Below, piece after piece: positions 1 to 6,358 of a DNA stretch of 37,610 nt. The notes under the pieces are model-generated. The model was not told the DNA's origin. It did not search any database and worked only from the letters and a program-made list of their open reading frames with translations. Numbering within the stretch: position 1 is the stretch's first letter; every line of letters starts with the position of its first letter. Made by a program: the position numbers and the translations under genes. Source of the stretch: Kiloniellales bacterium (lineage in GTDB: Bacteria; Pseudomonadota; Alphaproteobacteria; Kiloniellales; JAKSDN01); the NCBI GenBank assembly GCA_028280455.1, contig JANQLT010000162.1:1-37610 (forward strand). The letters run 5' to 3'.

Positions 1-48
1 AGCCCGGACCCCGCGTCATGCGAAGAGGACTCGAAGACTTCAGACGCA

Positions 49-92
49 TCAGATTCGGCACAAAACTCAAAATCCAAAATGTGTGAATCTGA
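49..92. repeat. Hairpin in AT-rich left-edge sequence
   Basis: TCAGATTC (49-56) pairs with GAATCTGA (85-92), and the inner CACA/TGTG pairs extend the stem around an A-rich loop. It lies just left of the half-copy palindromic element at 97-166. No gene is visible in positions 1-223, so this may be a transcription terminator or operator of a gene outside the window. Function unknown. Confidence 0.4.
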
Positions 93-96
93 TAGC

Positions 97-166
97 CCCC
101 GACGGGGGAGAGGGATGAGTAGGCTTAGCGAAGCCGAAGGCTGAGCTTAGCCGGAGCCGGGTGAGG
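97..166 (+). repeat. Half copy of palindromic dispersed element
   Basis: This stretch matches the right half of the complete element at 313-439 at a constant offset of 273 bp. It starts at the CCCCCGACGGGGG centre and ends in GGGTGAGG. The left arm is missing. It forms the outer boundary of the tandem duplication described for 97-586. Confidence 0.75.
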
Positions 167-223
167 GGGCGGTTCGTTTCCCTTCGGCAGCGGGCCAGAG
201 ATGCCACCCAATCCGGTGACGCG

Positions 224-313
224 CTAACCCTCGCCGCGGATCATCTTGATAATCGCGGCGTAGTCGAGCTCGCCGTTGCCGGCGTTGACGAAGAGCGTGT
301 AGAGCGCCGCCGC
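224..313 (-). pseudogene. Duplicated 3' tail of mmsB
   Basis: The minus strand here repeats the last roughly 30 codons of mmsB including the TAG stop (224-226, against 497-499 in the real gene). Only about two base differences are visible over some 90 bp. The copied protein end would read ...LYTLFVNAGNGELDYAAI... to the stop. The fragment has no start and no 5' portion. It breaks off at a CCTC shared with the beginning of the palindromic element at 313. It is a gene fragment left by a recent 273-bp tandem duplication, not a functional gene. Confidence 0.85.
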
Positions 314-439
314 CTCACCCAGCTCCGGCTAGGCTCGGCTGCGCCTCGCCAAGCCTGCGCAACCCTCTCCCCCGACGGGGGAGAGGGCTGTGGAGGCTTA
401 GCGAAGCCGAAGGCTGAGCTTAGCCGGAGCTGGGTGAGG
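313..439. repeat. Complete palindromic dispersed element (~127 bp)
   Basis: This is a long imperfect inverted repeat. CCTCACCCAGCTCCGG (313-328) is complementary to CCGGAGCTGGGTGAGG (424-439), and the arms run inward to a CTCTCCCCC-GAC-GGGGGAGAG centre near 375. A half copy lies at 97-166 and a third copy starts at 37518, so it is a dispersed family. Transcribed, it would fold into a strong hairpin downstream of mmsB and could act as a 3' mRNA structure. It encodes nothing. Confidence 0.8.
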
Positions 440-496
440 GGGCGGTTCGTTTGCCTTCGGCTGCGCGCCGGCGATGCCACCCAATCCGGTGACGCG

Positions 497-1387
497 CTAA
501 CCCTCGCCGCGGATCATCTTGATGATCGCGGCGTAGTCGAGCTCGCCGTTGCCGGCGTTGACGAAGAGCGTGTAGAGCGCCGCGGCCTCGGCGCCGAGCG
601 GTGTCGCCGCGCCGGCCTGGCCGGCGGCCTCCTGCGACAGCTTCAGGTCCTTGTGCATCATCGCCGCCGCGAAGCCCGGCTGGAAGTCGCGGTCGGCGGC
701 CGAGGTCTCGACCACGCCCGGCACCGGCGCGTGGTTCAACATGGCCCAGCAGGAGCCGGAGGCCTTGGAGGAGATCGCGAAGAGCGTCTTGGGGTCGAGG
801 CCGAGCTTGTCGGCCAAGGTGAAGGCCTCGGCGCAGGCGATCATCGAGATGCCGAGGATCATGTTGTTGCAGACCTTGGCGACCTGGCCGTTGCCGGCGC
901 CGCCGGCGTGCACGACGTTGCGGCCCATGATCTCGAACAGCGGCTTGCCGCGCGCGAAGGCCGCCTCGGCGCCGCCGACCATGAAGGTCAGGGTGCCGGC
1001 GGCCGCGCCGGCGACACCGCCGGAGACCGGCGCGTCGAGCATCGCGTGGCCGGCCGCGGCGGCGGCCTCGTGCACCGCGCGCGCCGAGCCGACGTCGATG
1101 GTCGAAGAGTCGATCAACAGGGTGCCCGGCGCCGCCGCCGCGATCACCCCGCCGCCGCCGGCATAGACCTCGCGGACCTGCTGGCCGGCCGGCAGCATGG
1201 TGACCAGTGCCTCGACGCCTTGGACGGCCTCGGCGGCGCTGCCGACCGGCTCGATGCCGGCCTCGCGCGCCGCCTCGACGGCCGCCGGCACCACGTCGAA
1301 ACCGCGCAGCTTGTGGCCCGCCGCGACCAGGTTGCGCGCCATGGGCCCGCCCATGTTGCCGAGCCCGATGAAGCCGATCTCCGCCAT
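497..1387 (-). CDS. mmsB: 3-hydroxyisobutyrate dehydrogenase
   Basis: This 296-residue enzyme oxidises 3-hydroxyisobutyrate to methylmalonate semialdehyde with NAD+, a late step of valine breakdown in the cytosol. The N-terminal Rossmann motif is GFIGLGNMGGPMA. The substrate-binding signature of the beta-hydroxyacid dehydrogenase family is visible as DAPVSGGVAGA near residue 120. The catalytic lysine is expected in the KVCNNM segment near residue 170. Length matches the family (about 295). It is the last gene of a minus-strand operon, 45 bp downstream of the hydrolase that makes its substrate. Its last 30 codons are duplicated at 224-313. Closely related family members use tartronate semialdehyde, but the operon context favours the valine role. 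Confidence 0.93.
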   Translation of the reverse strand: MAEIGFIGLGNMGGPMARNLVAAGHKLRGFDVVPAAVEAAREAGIEPVGSAAEAVQGVEALVTMLPAGQQVREVYAGGGGVIAAAAPGTLLIDSSTIDVGSARAVHEAAAAAGHAMLDAPVSGGVAGAAAGTLTFMVGGAEAAFARGKPLFEIMGRNVVHAGGAGNGQVAKVCNNMILGISMIACAEAFTLADKLGLDPKTLFAISSKASGSCWAMLNHAPVPGVVETSAADRDFQPGFAAAMMHKDLKLSQEAAGQAGAATPLGAEAAALYTLFVNAGNGELDYAAIIKMIRGEG

Positions 1388-1432
1388 GCCTCGTCCCTCC
1401 TCTATTTCTTTCTCGCCGTGCCGCCCCGTCGG

Positions 1433-2500
1433 TCAGCCGAACAGCAGGTCGCGCGCGCCCAGGGTCGCGAAATGCGCCTCGACCATGGCCTCGTCGACCG
1501 CGCCGAGGCTGTCCGGGCGCCAGGCCGGCGCGTTGTCCTTGTCGATGATGATCGCCCGGATGCCCTCGACGAAGTCGTGGCCGGCGACGCAGGCCTGGCT
1601 CAGCCGGTACTCCATGCTCATGACGTCGTCGAAGTCGAGCCGGGCGCCGCGCCGATAGGCCTCGAAGCTGACCTTGAGGCTGGTCGGCGAGCGGCTCTGC
1701 AGCCCTGCCAAGGTATCGCGGGCCCAGTCGCCGCCTTCGTCCTGCAGCCGGTCGAAGATCTCCTCGACCGACTCGCCGTCGAAGCAGCGGTCGATCGCCT
1801 CGCGCCGGGCCGCCAGGGGCGGCTCGCCCGGATCGCTCGATACCTGCTCGAGCGCCGCCGAGGCCACCGCGCTCGGGTCGCCGACCCATTCGGCGGCGAT
1901 CAGCGCCTCTTCCAGCTCCGGCAGCAGACGGCTCTCCACGAAGTGGGTTGCGACCTCGGCGTAGTAGCAGTCGGCCGCCTTCATGCGATAGCCGGTCAGG
2001 CTGAGGAACAGGCCGAGCTGGCCCGGCAGGCGCGGCAGCAGATAGGAGGCGCCGACATCGGGAAACAGCCCGAGGCCGGTCTCCGGCATGGCGAAGAGCG
2101 TGCGCTCGGTGACCACCCGGTGGCTGCCGTGGGCCGAGACGCCGACGCCGCCGCCCATGGTGATGCCGTCCATCAGCGCGATGTAGGCCTTGGGGAAGTG
2201 GAAGATGCGCCGGTTCAGGCTGTATTCGGCGCGGAAGAAGTCGGCGGTCAGCGGGTCGCCGTCCTTCGCCGCCTGCCAGATCGCGCGCACGTCGCCGCCG
2301 GCGCAGAAGGCGCGCGCGCCCGCGCCCTTGACCACCACGGCCTCGACCTCGGGGTCCGGCTCGAAGCCGGCCAGCTTGGCCTCGAAGTCGCGGCACATGT
2401 CGAGGGTCAGGGCGTTGAGCGCCTTCGGCCGGTTGAGCAAGGCGAACTCGACCTGGCCGTCTCGCTCGTAGAGGATCTCCGGCTCGCCGGCGTCGCTCAT
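1433..2500 (-). CDS. 3-hydroxyisobutyryl-CoA hydrolase
   Basis: This 355-residue protein of the enoyl-CoA hydratase/isomerase (crotonase) superfamily hydrolyses 3-hydroxyisobutyryl-CoA to free 3-hydroxyisobutyrate, so that valine carbon can pass to MmsB. Visible features are the crotonase entry NRPKALNALT, the oxyanion-hole segments FCAGGDVRAI and DGITMGGGVGVS, and the MPETGLGLFPDVGASYLLPRL stretch, whose Glu is the family's catalytic residue. The length and the long C-terminal portion fit HIBCH rather than ordinary enoyl-CoA hydratases (about 260 residues). It lies 30 bp downstream of the acyl-CoA dehydrogenase and 45 bp upstream of mmsB. Start chosen at the ATG behind a purine-rich GAGAGAG box. 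Confidence 0.92.
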   Translation of the reverse strand: MSDAGEPEILYERDGQVEFALLNRPKALNALTLDMCRDFEAKLAGFEPDPEVEAVVVKGAGARAFCAGGDVRAIWQAAKDGDPLTADFFRAEYSLNRRIFHFPKAYIALMDGITMGGGVGVSAHGSHRVVTERTLFAMPETGLGLFPDVGASYLLPRLPGQLGLFLSLTGYRMKAADCYYAEVATHFVESRLLPELEEALIAAEWVGDPSAVASAALEQVSSDPGEPPLAARREAIDRCFDGESVEEIFDRLQDEGGDWARDTLAGLQSRSPTSLKVSFEAYRRGARLDFDDVMSMEYRLSQACVAGHDFVEGIRAIIIDKDNAPAWRPDSLGAVDEAMVEAHFATLGARDLLFG

Positions 2501-2530
2501 TCTCTCTCCCCTCGCTTCTTTCCCTGGCCG

Positions 2531-3685
2531 CTAGGGCGCGTTGCGCTCGGCCGCCAGCAGGCGGCGGGCGATGATCAGGCGCATGATCTCGTTGGTCCCC
2601 TCGAGGATCTGGTGCACCCGGACGTCGCGCAGGTGGCGCTCGACCGGGTAGTCGCGCAGGTAGCCGTAGCCGCCGTGGAGCTGCAGGGCCTCGTTGCAGA
2701 TCCGGAAGCCGGCGTCGGTGGCGATGCGCTTGGCCATGGCGGCATGGAGCGTGCGCTCGGGATCCTCGCGGTCCAGGGCGTCGGCGGCGCGCCAGACCAT
2801 CAGGCGGGCGGCCTCCAGCTCGCTGGCCAGGTCGGCGTAGCGGAACTGCAGCGCCTGGAACTCCGCCAGGGCCTGGCCGAACTGCTCGCGCACCAGCATG
2901 TGATCGCGGGCCGCCTCCAGGCTGGCGCGCGCGGCGCCGAGCGAGCAGGCGGCGATGTTGATGCGGCCGCCGTCGAGCCCGGCCATGGCGATCTTGAAGC
3001 CGTCGCCCTCGGCGCCGAGCCGGTTGGCGACCGGCACGCGGGCGTCCTCGAAGATCACCATGGCGGGCGGCTGGCTGTGCCAGCCGAGCTTCCTCTCCTG
3101 CTTGCCGAAGGAGAGCCCGGGCGTGTCCTTGGGCACGATCAGGGTCGAGATGCCCTTCGGCCCCTCGCCGCCGGTGCGGCACATGACGACATAGACGTCG
3201 CTGGTCCCGGCGCCGGAGATGAAGGCCTTGGTGCCGTTCAGCAGATAGTCGTCGCCGTCGCGCTCGGCCCGGGTCTTGAGCGCCGCCGCGTCGGAGCCGG
3301 AGCCGGGCTCGGTCAGGCAATAGCTGGCGAAGTGATCCATGCTCGTCAGCTTGGGCAGGACGGCCCGGCGCTGCGCGTCGTCGCCGAAGCGGTCGATCAT
3401 CCAGCAGGCCATGTTGTGGATCGAGATGTAGGCCGCCGTCGAGGCGCAGCCGGCGGCCAGCTCCTCGAAGATGATCGCCGAGTCCAGGCGCGACAGCGCC
3501 GAGCCGCCGACGTCGTCGCGGAGGATGATGCCGCCGAAGCCGAGCGCCGCCGCCTTGCGCAGGGCCTCGACCGGGAAGCTGCAGTGCTCGTCCCAGTCCG
3601 CGGCATGGGGCGCAATCTCACCGGCGGTGAAATCCCGCGCCACGTCGCGGAAGGCGCGCTGCTCCTCGCTCAGCTCGAAGTCCAT
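2531..3685 (-). CDS. Isobutyryl-CoA dehydrogenase (acyl-CoA dehydrogenase family)
   Basis: This 384-residue FAD-dependent acyl-CoA dehydrogenase is the first gene of the operon. It has the N-terminal helical domain ([17 protein letters not shown]), the flavin/substrate signature [12 protein letters not shown] near residue 130, and the C-terminal [10 protein letters not shown] segment with the catalytic base predicted at Glu362. Residues [17 protein letters not shown] resemble the ACAD8/isobutyryl group. Its position ahead of 3-hydroxyisobutyryl-CoA hydrolase and mmsB supports oxidation of isobutyryl-CoA to methacrylyl-CoA. The enoyl-CoA hydratase needed next is not in this operon, nor is methylmalonate-semialdehyde dehydrogenase. 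A short/branched-chain specificity other than isobutyryl cannot be excluded. Confidence 0.88.
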   Translation of the reverse strand: MDFELSEEQRAFRDVARDFTAGEIAPHAADWDEHCSFPVEALRKAAALGFGGIILRDDVGGSALSRLDSAIIFEELAAGCASTAAYISIHNMACWMIDRFGDDAQRRAVLPKLTSMDHFASYCLTEPGSGSDAAALKTRAERDGDDYLLNGTKAFISGAGTSDVYVVMCRTGGEGPKGISTLIVPKDTPGLSFGKQERKLGWHSQPPAMVIFEDARVPVANRLGAEGDGFKIAMAGLDGGRINIAACSLGAARASLEAARDHMLVREQFGQALAEFQALQFRYADLASELEAARLMVWRAADALDREDPERTLHAAMAKRIATDAGFRICNEALQLHGGYGYLRDYPVERHLRDVRVHQILEGTNEIMRLIIARRLLAAERNAP

Positions 3686-3741
3686 TGGGGGTCCAGCTCG
3701 GGGTCGCTATGAACCGCTAGGGTTTAGGCAAGAGGCCCAGG

Positions 3742-3805
3742 CTCGGCAAGTCCGGGTCTCGGCAAGTCCGGGTCTCGGCAAGTCCGGGGCTCGGCAAGTT
3801 CGGGT
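3742..3805. repeat. Four tandem 16-bp repeats
   Basis: The unit CTCGGCAAGTCCGGGT occurs head to tail at 3742, 3758, 3774 and 3790. The last two copies differ by one base each. It occupies the 141-bp gap between the divergent valine operon and the adenylating enzyme at 3827, so it lies in both promoter regions. It may be replication slippage or multiple protein-binding sites. Confidence 0.9.
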
Positions 3806-3826
3806 CTGGGCGCCTAGAGTGGCGCC

Positions 3827-5194
3827 ATGGCGGCCTCCTCCGGATCGAACAAGCGCGCGGCGATGATCCGCCAATGGCTGCGGGACCTGGACCGCAGTCA
3901 ATGGTGGCCCGCCGAGCGTCTCGAAGCTTGGCAGATGCGGCGCTTCGCGGCCCTCTTCGCGCACGCCGTCAAGACCTCGCCCTACTACCGCGAGCGCCGG
4001 GCACGCTACCCGGCACCGGGCGGGCGGCGCTTCACCCCGGCGGACATCCGCGCCCTGCCGATTCTGACTCGGACCGAGGTGCAGGACGCCGGCAGCAGCC
4101 TGGACAGCGAGAAGCCGCCGGCCAGCCACGGCAGGATGGGCGAGGTGCGCTCTTCGGGCTCGACCGGCCAACCGGTCAGCGTCCGCACGACCCAATACGT
4201 GCAGGCCATCTGGGAGGCGATAACCCTGCGCGAGCACCACTGGCAGGGCCGCGACTTCGCCTGCCGCCTGGCGGAGATCGCCTATTTCCCGGATCGGCCC
4301 AAGGCGCAGACCTCGGCGGGCGACAGCGCGCCGGGCTGGGCCGGGATCGAAGCCTCGGGACCCTACTTCATGCTCGACAGCATCGCGCCCCTCGAGCGGC
4401 AGCTCGAATGGCTGCAGGCTGTCCGGCCGGACTATCTCCTGACCTACCCGACGAACGTCGCCGCCCTCGCGGACCTCAGCCGAGAGCGCGACCTTCCGCT
4501 CGATGGCCTGCGGCAGGCGCGCACCAAGGGAGAGGCCTTGAGTCCCGAGCAGCGCGCCAAGGCGCGCGACGCCTGGGGGGTCGAGGTCGTCGACCTCTAC
4601 AGCTCCGTCGAGGTCGGCTACATGGCCCTGCAGGGCCCGGGGGCCGAGCACTATCTCGTGCAGTCGGAAGCCGTCTATCTCGAGGTGCTCGACGACAGCG
4701 GCGAGCCTTGCGGGCCGGGGGAGACGGGCCGCGTGGTGGCAACGCCGCTGCACAACTTCGCGACGCCGCTGATCCGCTACGCGGTCGGCGACTATGCCGA
4801 GGTCGGCCCGCCCTCGCCTTGCGGCCGCGGCCACCCGGTGCTGAGCCGCATTCTCGGGCGGGTTCGCAACATGCTGACCCTGCCGGACGGCAGCCGCATC
4901 TGGCCGATCATCGGCAGCGACAGCATCGCCGGCGTCGCGCCGATCCGGCAGAGTCAGATCATCCAGAAGGACCTGCGGCGGATCGACGCCAAGATCGTGC
5001 CTCGCCAGCCGCTCACCGCGGCGCAAGTGCAGGCCATCGAGCGGCACGTCGCGAAGTCTCTCGGCGGCCACTTCGAGGTCGCGGTCGAGACCGTCGACGA
5101 TATCCCGCGCAGCCCCAGCGGCAAGTTCGAGGACTTCCGCTCGGAGGTCCCGGCCGCGACGCCGCCGGCCACGACAAAGACCCAGCAAGGCTAG
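3827..5194 (+). CDS. PaaK/CapK-like adenylate-forming enzyme (putative acyl/aryl-CoA ligase)
   Basis: This 455-residue protein belongs to the phenylacetate-CoA ligase/coenzyme F390 synthetase branch of the ANL superfamily. These enzymes activate a carboxylate with ATP and usually pass it to CoA. The Ser/Gly-rich ATP loop is SSGSTGQPVSV near residue 105. The region SSVEVGYMALQ corresponds to the second adenylate-binding segment. The C-terminal lid ends with PRSPSGKFEDF, carrying the expected adenylation lysine. The N-terminal FAHAVKTSPYYRERR is typical of CapK-like proteins. It stands alone, with no paa genes nearby, so the substrate is unknown. Its TAG stop is formed by the first bases of the palindrome at 5191-5320. 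Confidence 0.8.
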   Translation: MAASSGSNKRAAMIRQWLRDLDRSQWWPAERLEAWQMRRFAALFAHAVKTSPYYRERRARYPAPGGRRFTPADIRALPILTRTEVQDAGSSLDSEKPPASHGRMGEVRSSGSTGQPVSVRTTQYVQAIWEAITLREHHWQGRDFACRLAEIAYFPDRPKAQTSAGDSAPGWAGIEASGPYFMLDSIAPLERQLEWLQAVRPDYLLTYPTNVAALADLSRERDLPLDGLRQARTKGEALSPEQRAKARDAWGVEVVDLYSSVEVGYMALQGPGAEHYLVQSEAVYLEVLDDSGEPCGPGETGRVVATPLHNFATPLIRYAVGDYAEVGPPSPCGRGHPVLSRILGRVRNMLTLPDGSRIWPIIGSDSIAGVAPIRQSQIIQKDLRRIDAKIVPRQPLTAAQVQAIERHVAKSLGGHFEVAVETVDDIPRSPSGKFEDFRSEVPAATPPATTKTQQG

Positions 5195-5320
5195 AGCGTT
5201 TTCCGATCGGACGGCACCGGCCCACTCCCCCTCCCGGCCACCCAATAGGATACTGCCGTGGGTGGCCGGGAGAGGGAGCGGGCCGGTGCCGTGATTCCGC
5301 GTCAGCGGAAAACGCTCTAG
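5191..5320. repeat. ~130-bp palindrome with CTAG ends (MITE-like)
   Basis: The outer 15 bp CTAGAGCGTTTTCCG at 5191 is exactly complementary to CGGAAAACGCTCTAG ending at 5320. Further in, ACGGCACCGGCCC and CTCCCGGCCACCCA pair with GGGCCGGTGCCGT and TGGGTGGCCGGGAG. A 14-base loop lies at about 5245-5258. Both ends carry CTAG, which could be a 4-bp target duplication. There is no open frame inside. It behaves like a miniature transposable element or a long intergenic hairpin, and it supplies the stop codon of the preceding gene. Confidence 0.85.
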
Positions 5321-5321
5321 C

Positions 5322-5350
5322 TTGACAGCCGCCCCCGAAGCGGTGTCTTC
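5322..5350 (+). promoter_or_regulatory. Candidate promoter for the small RNA
   Basis: A perfect -35 hexamer TTGACA lies at 5322-5327. About 17-18 bp downstream is a poor -10 (around GTCTTCT, 5345-5351), which is common in alphaproteobacteria. Transcription would begin near 5357, just before the conserved-looking segment of the candidate sRNA. The palindrome ends 2 bp upstream. Confidence 0.4.
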
Positions 5351-5356
5351 TCTCTC

Positions 5357-5448
5357 CAGCGCCGATTTGAAGCTTAGCTTGCGGGCGCTTAAGAAATGCG
5401 GCTAAAGCGAGCGGTCTCGAACCGCCCGGCAGCGCCGCGGCGGTTTTT
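5357..5448 (+). ncRNA. Candidate small RNA, possibly suhB/mmgR (alpha-r8) family
   Basis: A stretch of about 90 nt is bounded by a TTGACA box and an intrinsic terminator and holds no good open frame. Its core at about 5363-5410 has lower GC than its surroundings, and its stems GCTTAGC and GGCTAAAGC look structured. From memory, the core resembles the alphaproteobacterial suhB/MmgR RNA family (short trans-acting RNAs with a 3' terminator hairpin), but this was not aligned. If correct it would be a regulatory RNA. The alternative is a leader or attenuator of the gene at 5705, but the terminator and more than 250 nt to that start make a separate transcript more likely. Confidence 0.5.
5420..5448 (+). 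terminator. Intrinsic terminator of the candidate sRNA
   Basis: AACCGCC (5420-5426) pairs with GGCGGTT (5439-5445), followed directly by a run of T residues. It lies between the PaaK-like gene and the next start. As the gene-ending palindrome is more than 100 bp upstream, it most likely ends the short transcript starting near 5357. Confidence 0.65.
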
Positions 5449-5704
5449 GCGTTTGGGCCGGTCCCCCGCATCGGACCCCCGGGATTTGATGGGGCAGCTT
5501 GCTCCGGGTCACCAAAAGCTAAAGCGCCACCGTCGTGTGGGCCCCAGAACGCGATCGGCTGTCCGATCCGAGCCTAGGGAGAGTCCGCATGAGACCCGCA
5601 CGACCGCGCAGTCACTTCTCGCCCCGCCCCGCCAGCCTCTGGCGCGCCGCTCTCGAGCGCTGGCTCGAGCCCCGTGCCGAAGCCGCCGTCGGGAGGGCCG
5701 GCCG

Positions 5705-6322
5705 ATGAGGGCCCTGCTGCACGACGACGGCTCCTGCCCGCTGCCGGCATTCGAGCCCGGACCGCTCGACCTGCCGGCCGACGCCGCCCTGCTACTGATC
5801 GACTTCCAGCAGGGCTTCGACGACCCCTCCTGGGGCCGGCGGAACAACCCGCAGGCCGAGGCGGTCGCCGCCCGCCTGCTCGCCGCCTGGCGGGCGACCA
5901 CGCGCCCGGTGATCCACATCCAGCACCTGTCACGCGAATCGCGATCTCCCTATCGGCCCGGCCAGCCGGGCGTCGAGTTCAAGCTGGCGCTGCGGCCCGA
6001 TCCCGGCGAGTTCGTCATTCAGAAGGCGACCAACAGCGCCTTCGTCGACACCGGCCTGGAAGCGCTGCTGCGCCAGCAAGGCATCGACACCTTGGTGGTC
6101 GCCGGTGTCATCACCAACAACGCGGTCGAGGCGACCGTGCGCACGGCCGGCAACCTCGGCTACAGGACGATCGTCGTCGCCGAAGCCACGGCCACGGTCG
6201 ACAAGCGCGACCTGAACGGCCGGCTCTGGTTCGCCGAGGAAGTCCAGGCGCTGTCGCTCGCCAACATCCACGGCGAATACGCCACGGTGACCGGGAGCGC
6301 GGCGGTGCTCGCCGCCCTCTAG
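5705..6322 (+). CDS. Isochorismatase-like (cysteine hydrolase family) protein, catalytic Cys replaced
   Basis: This 205-residue protein has the isochorismatase-like alpha/beta fold. The catalytic Asp is present as D33 in LLLIDFQQGF and the Lys as K107 in VIQKATNSAF. At the position of the nucleophilic Cys (usually TNxCVE) it reads ITNNAVEATVR, with Ala140 (codon GCG). It is therefore unlikely to work as a standard amide-cleaving cysteine hydrolase, although the fold and pocket are intact; isochorismatases proper also lack that Cys. The ATG at 5705 is preferred over upstream in-frame starts because a GGGAGG box lies 8 bp before it and the family's homology begins there. Substrate unknown. Confidence 0.8.
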   Translation: MRALLHDDGSCPLPAFEPGPLDLPADAALLLIDFQQGFDDPSWGRRNNPQAEAVAARLLAAWRATTRPVIHIQHLSRESRSPYRPGQPGVEFKLALRPDPGEFVIQKATNSAFVDTGLEALLRQQGIDTLVVAGVITNNAVEATVRTAGNLGYRTIVVAEATATVDKRDLNGRLWFAEEVQALSLANIHGEYATVTGSAAVLAAL

Positions 6323-6358
6323 TCCGGGCGCGCGCATGAACAGCCGCGGAGTCCTGTC

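Noticed and set aside
420-3320. Minus-strand open frame of 966 codons
   Set aside because: It runs in another frame of the same three valine-catabolism genes and has low-complexity Arg-rich content.
161-3712. Plus-strand open frame of 1183 codons opposite the valine operon
   Set aside because: It is antisense to three clear minus-strand genes, shows Arg/Ala/Gly-rich composition without family motifs, and follows from the lack of stop codons in high-GC DNA.
3742-3805. Possible CRISPR array
   Set aside because: Repeats are contiguous 16-mers without spacers, and no cas genes are present.
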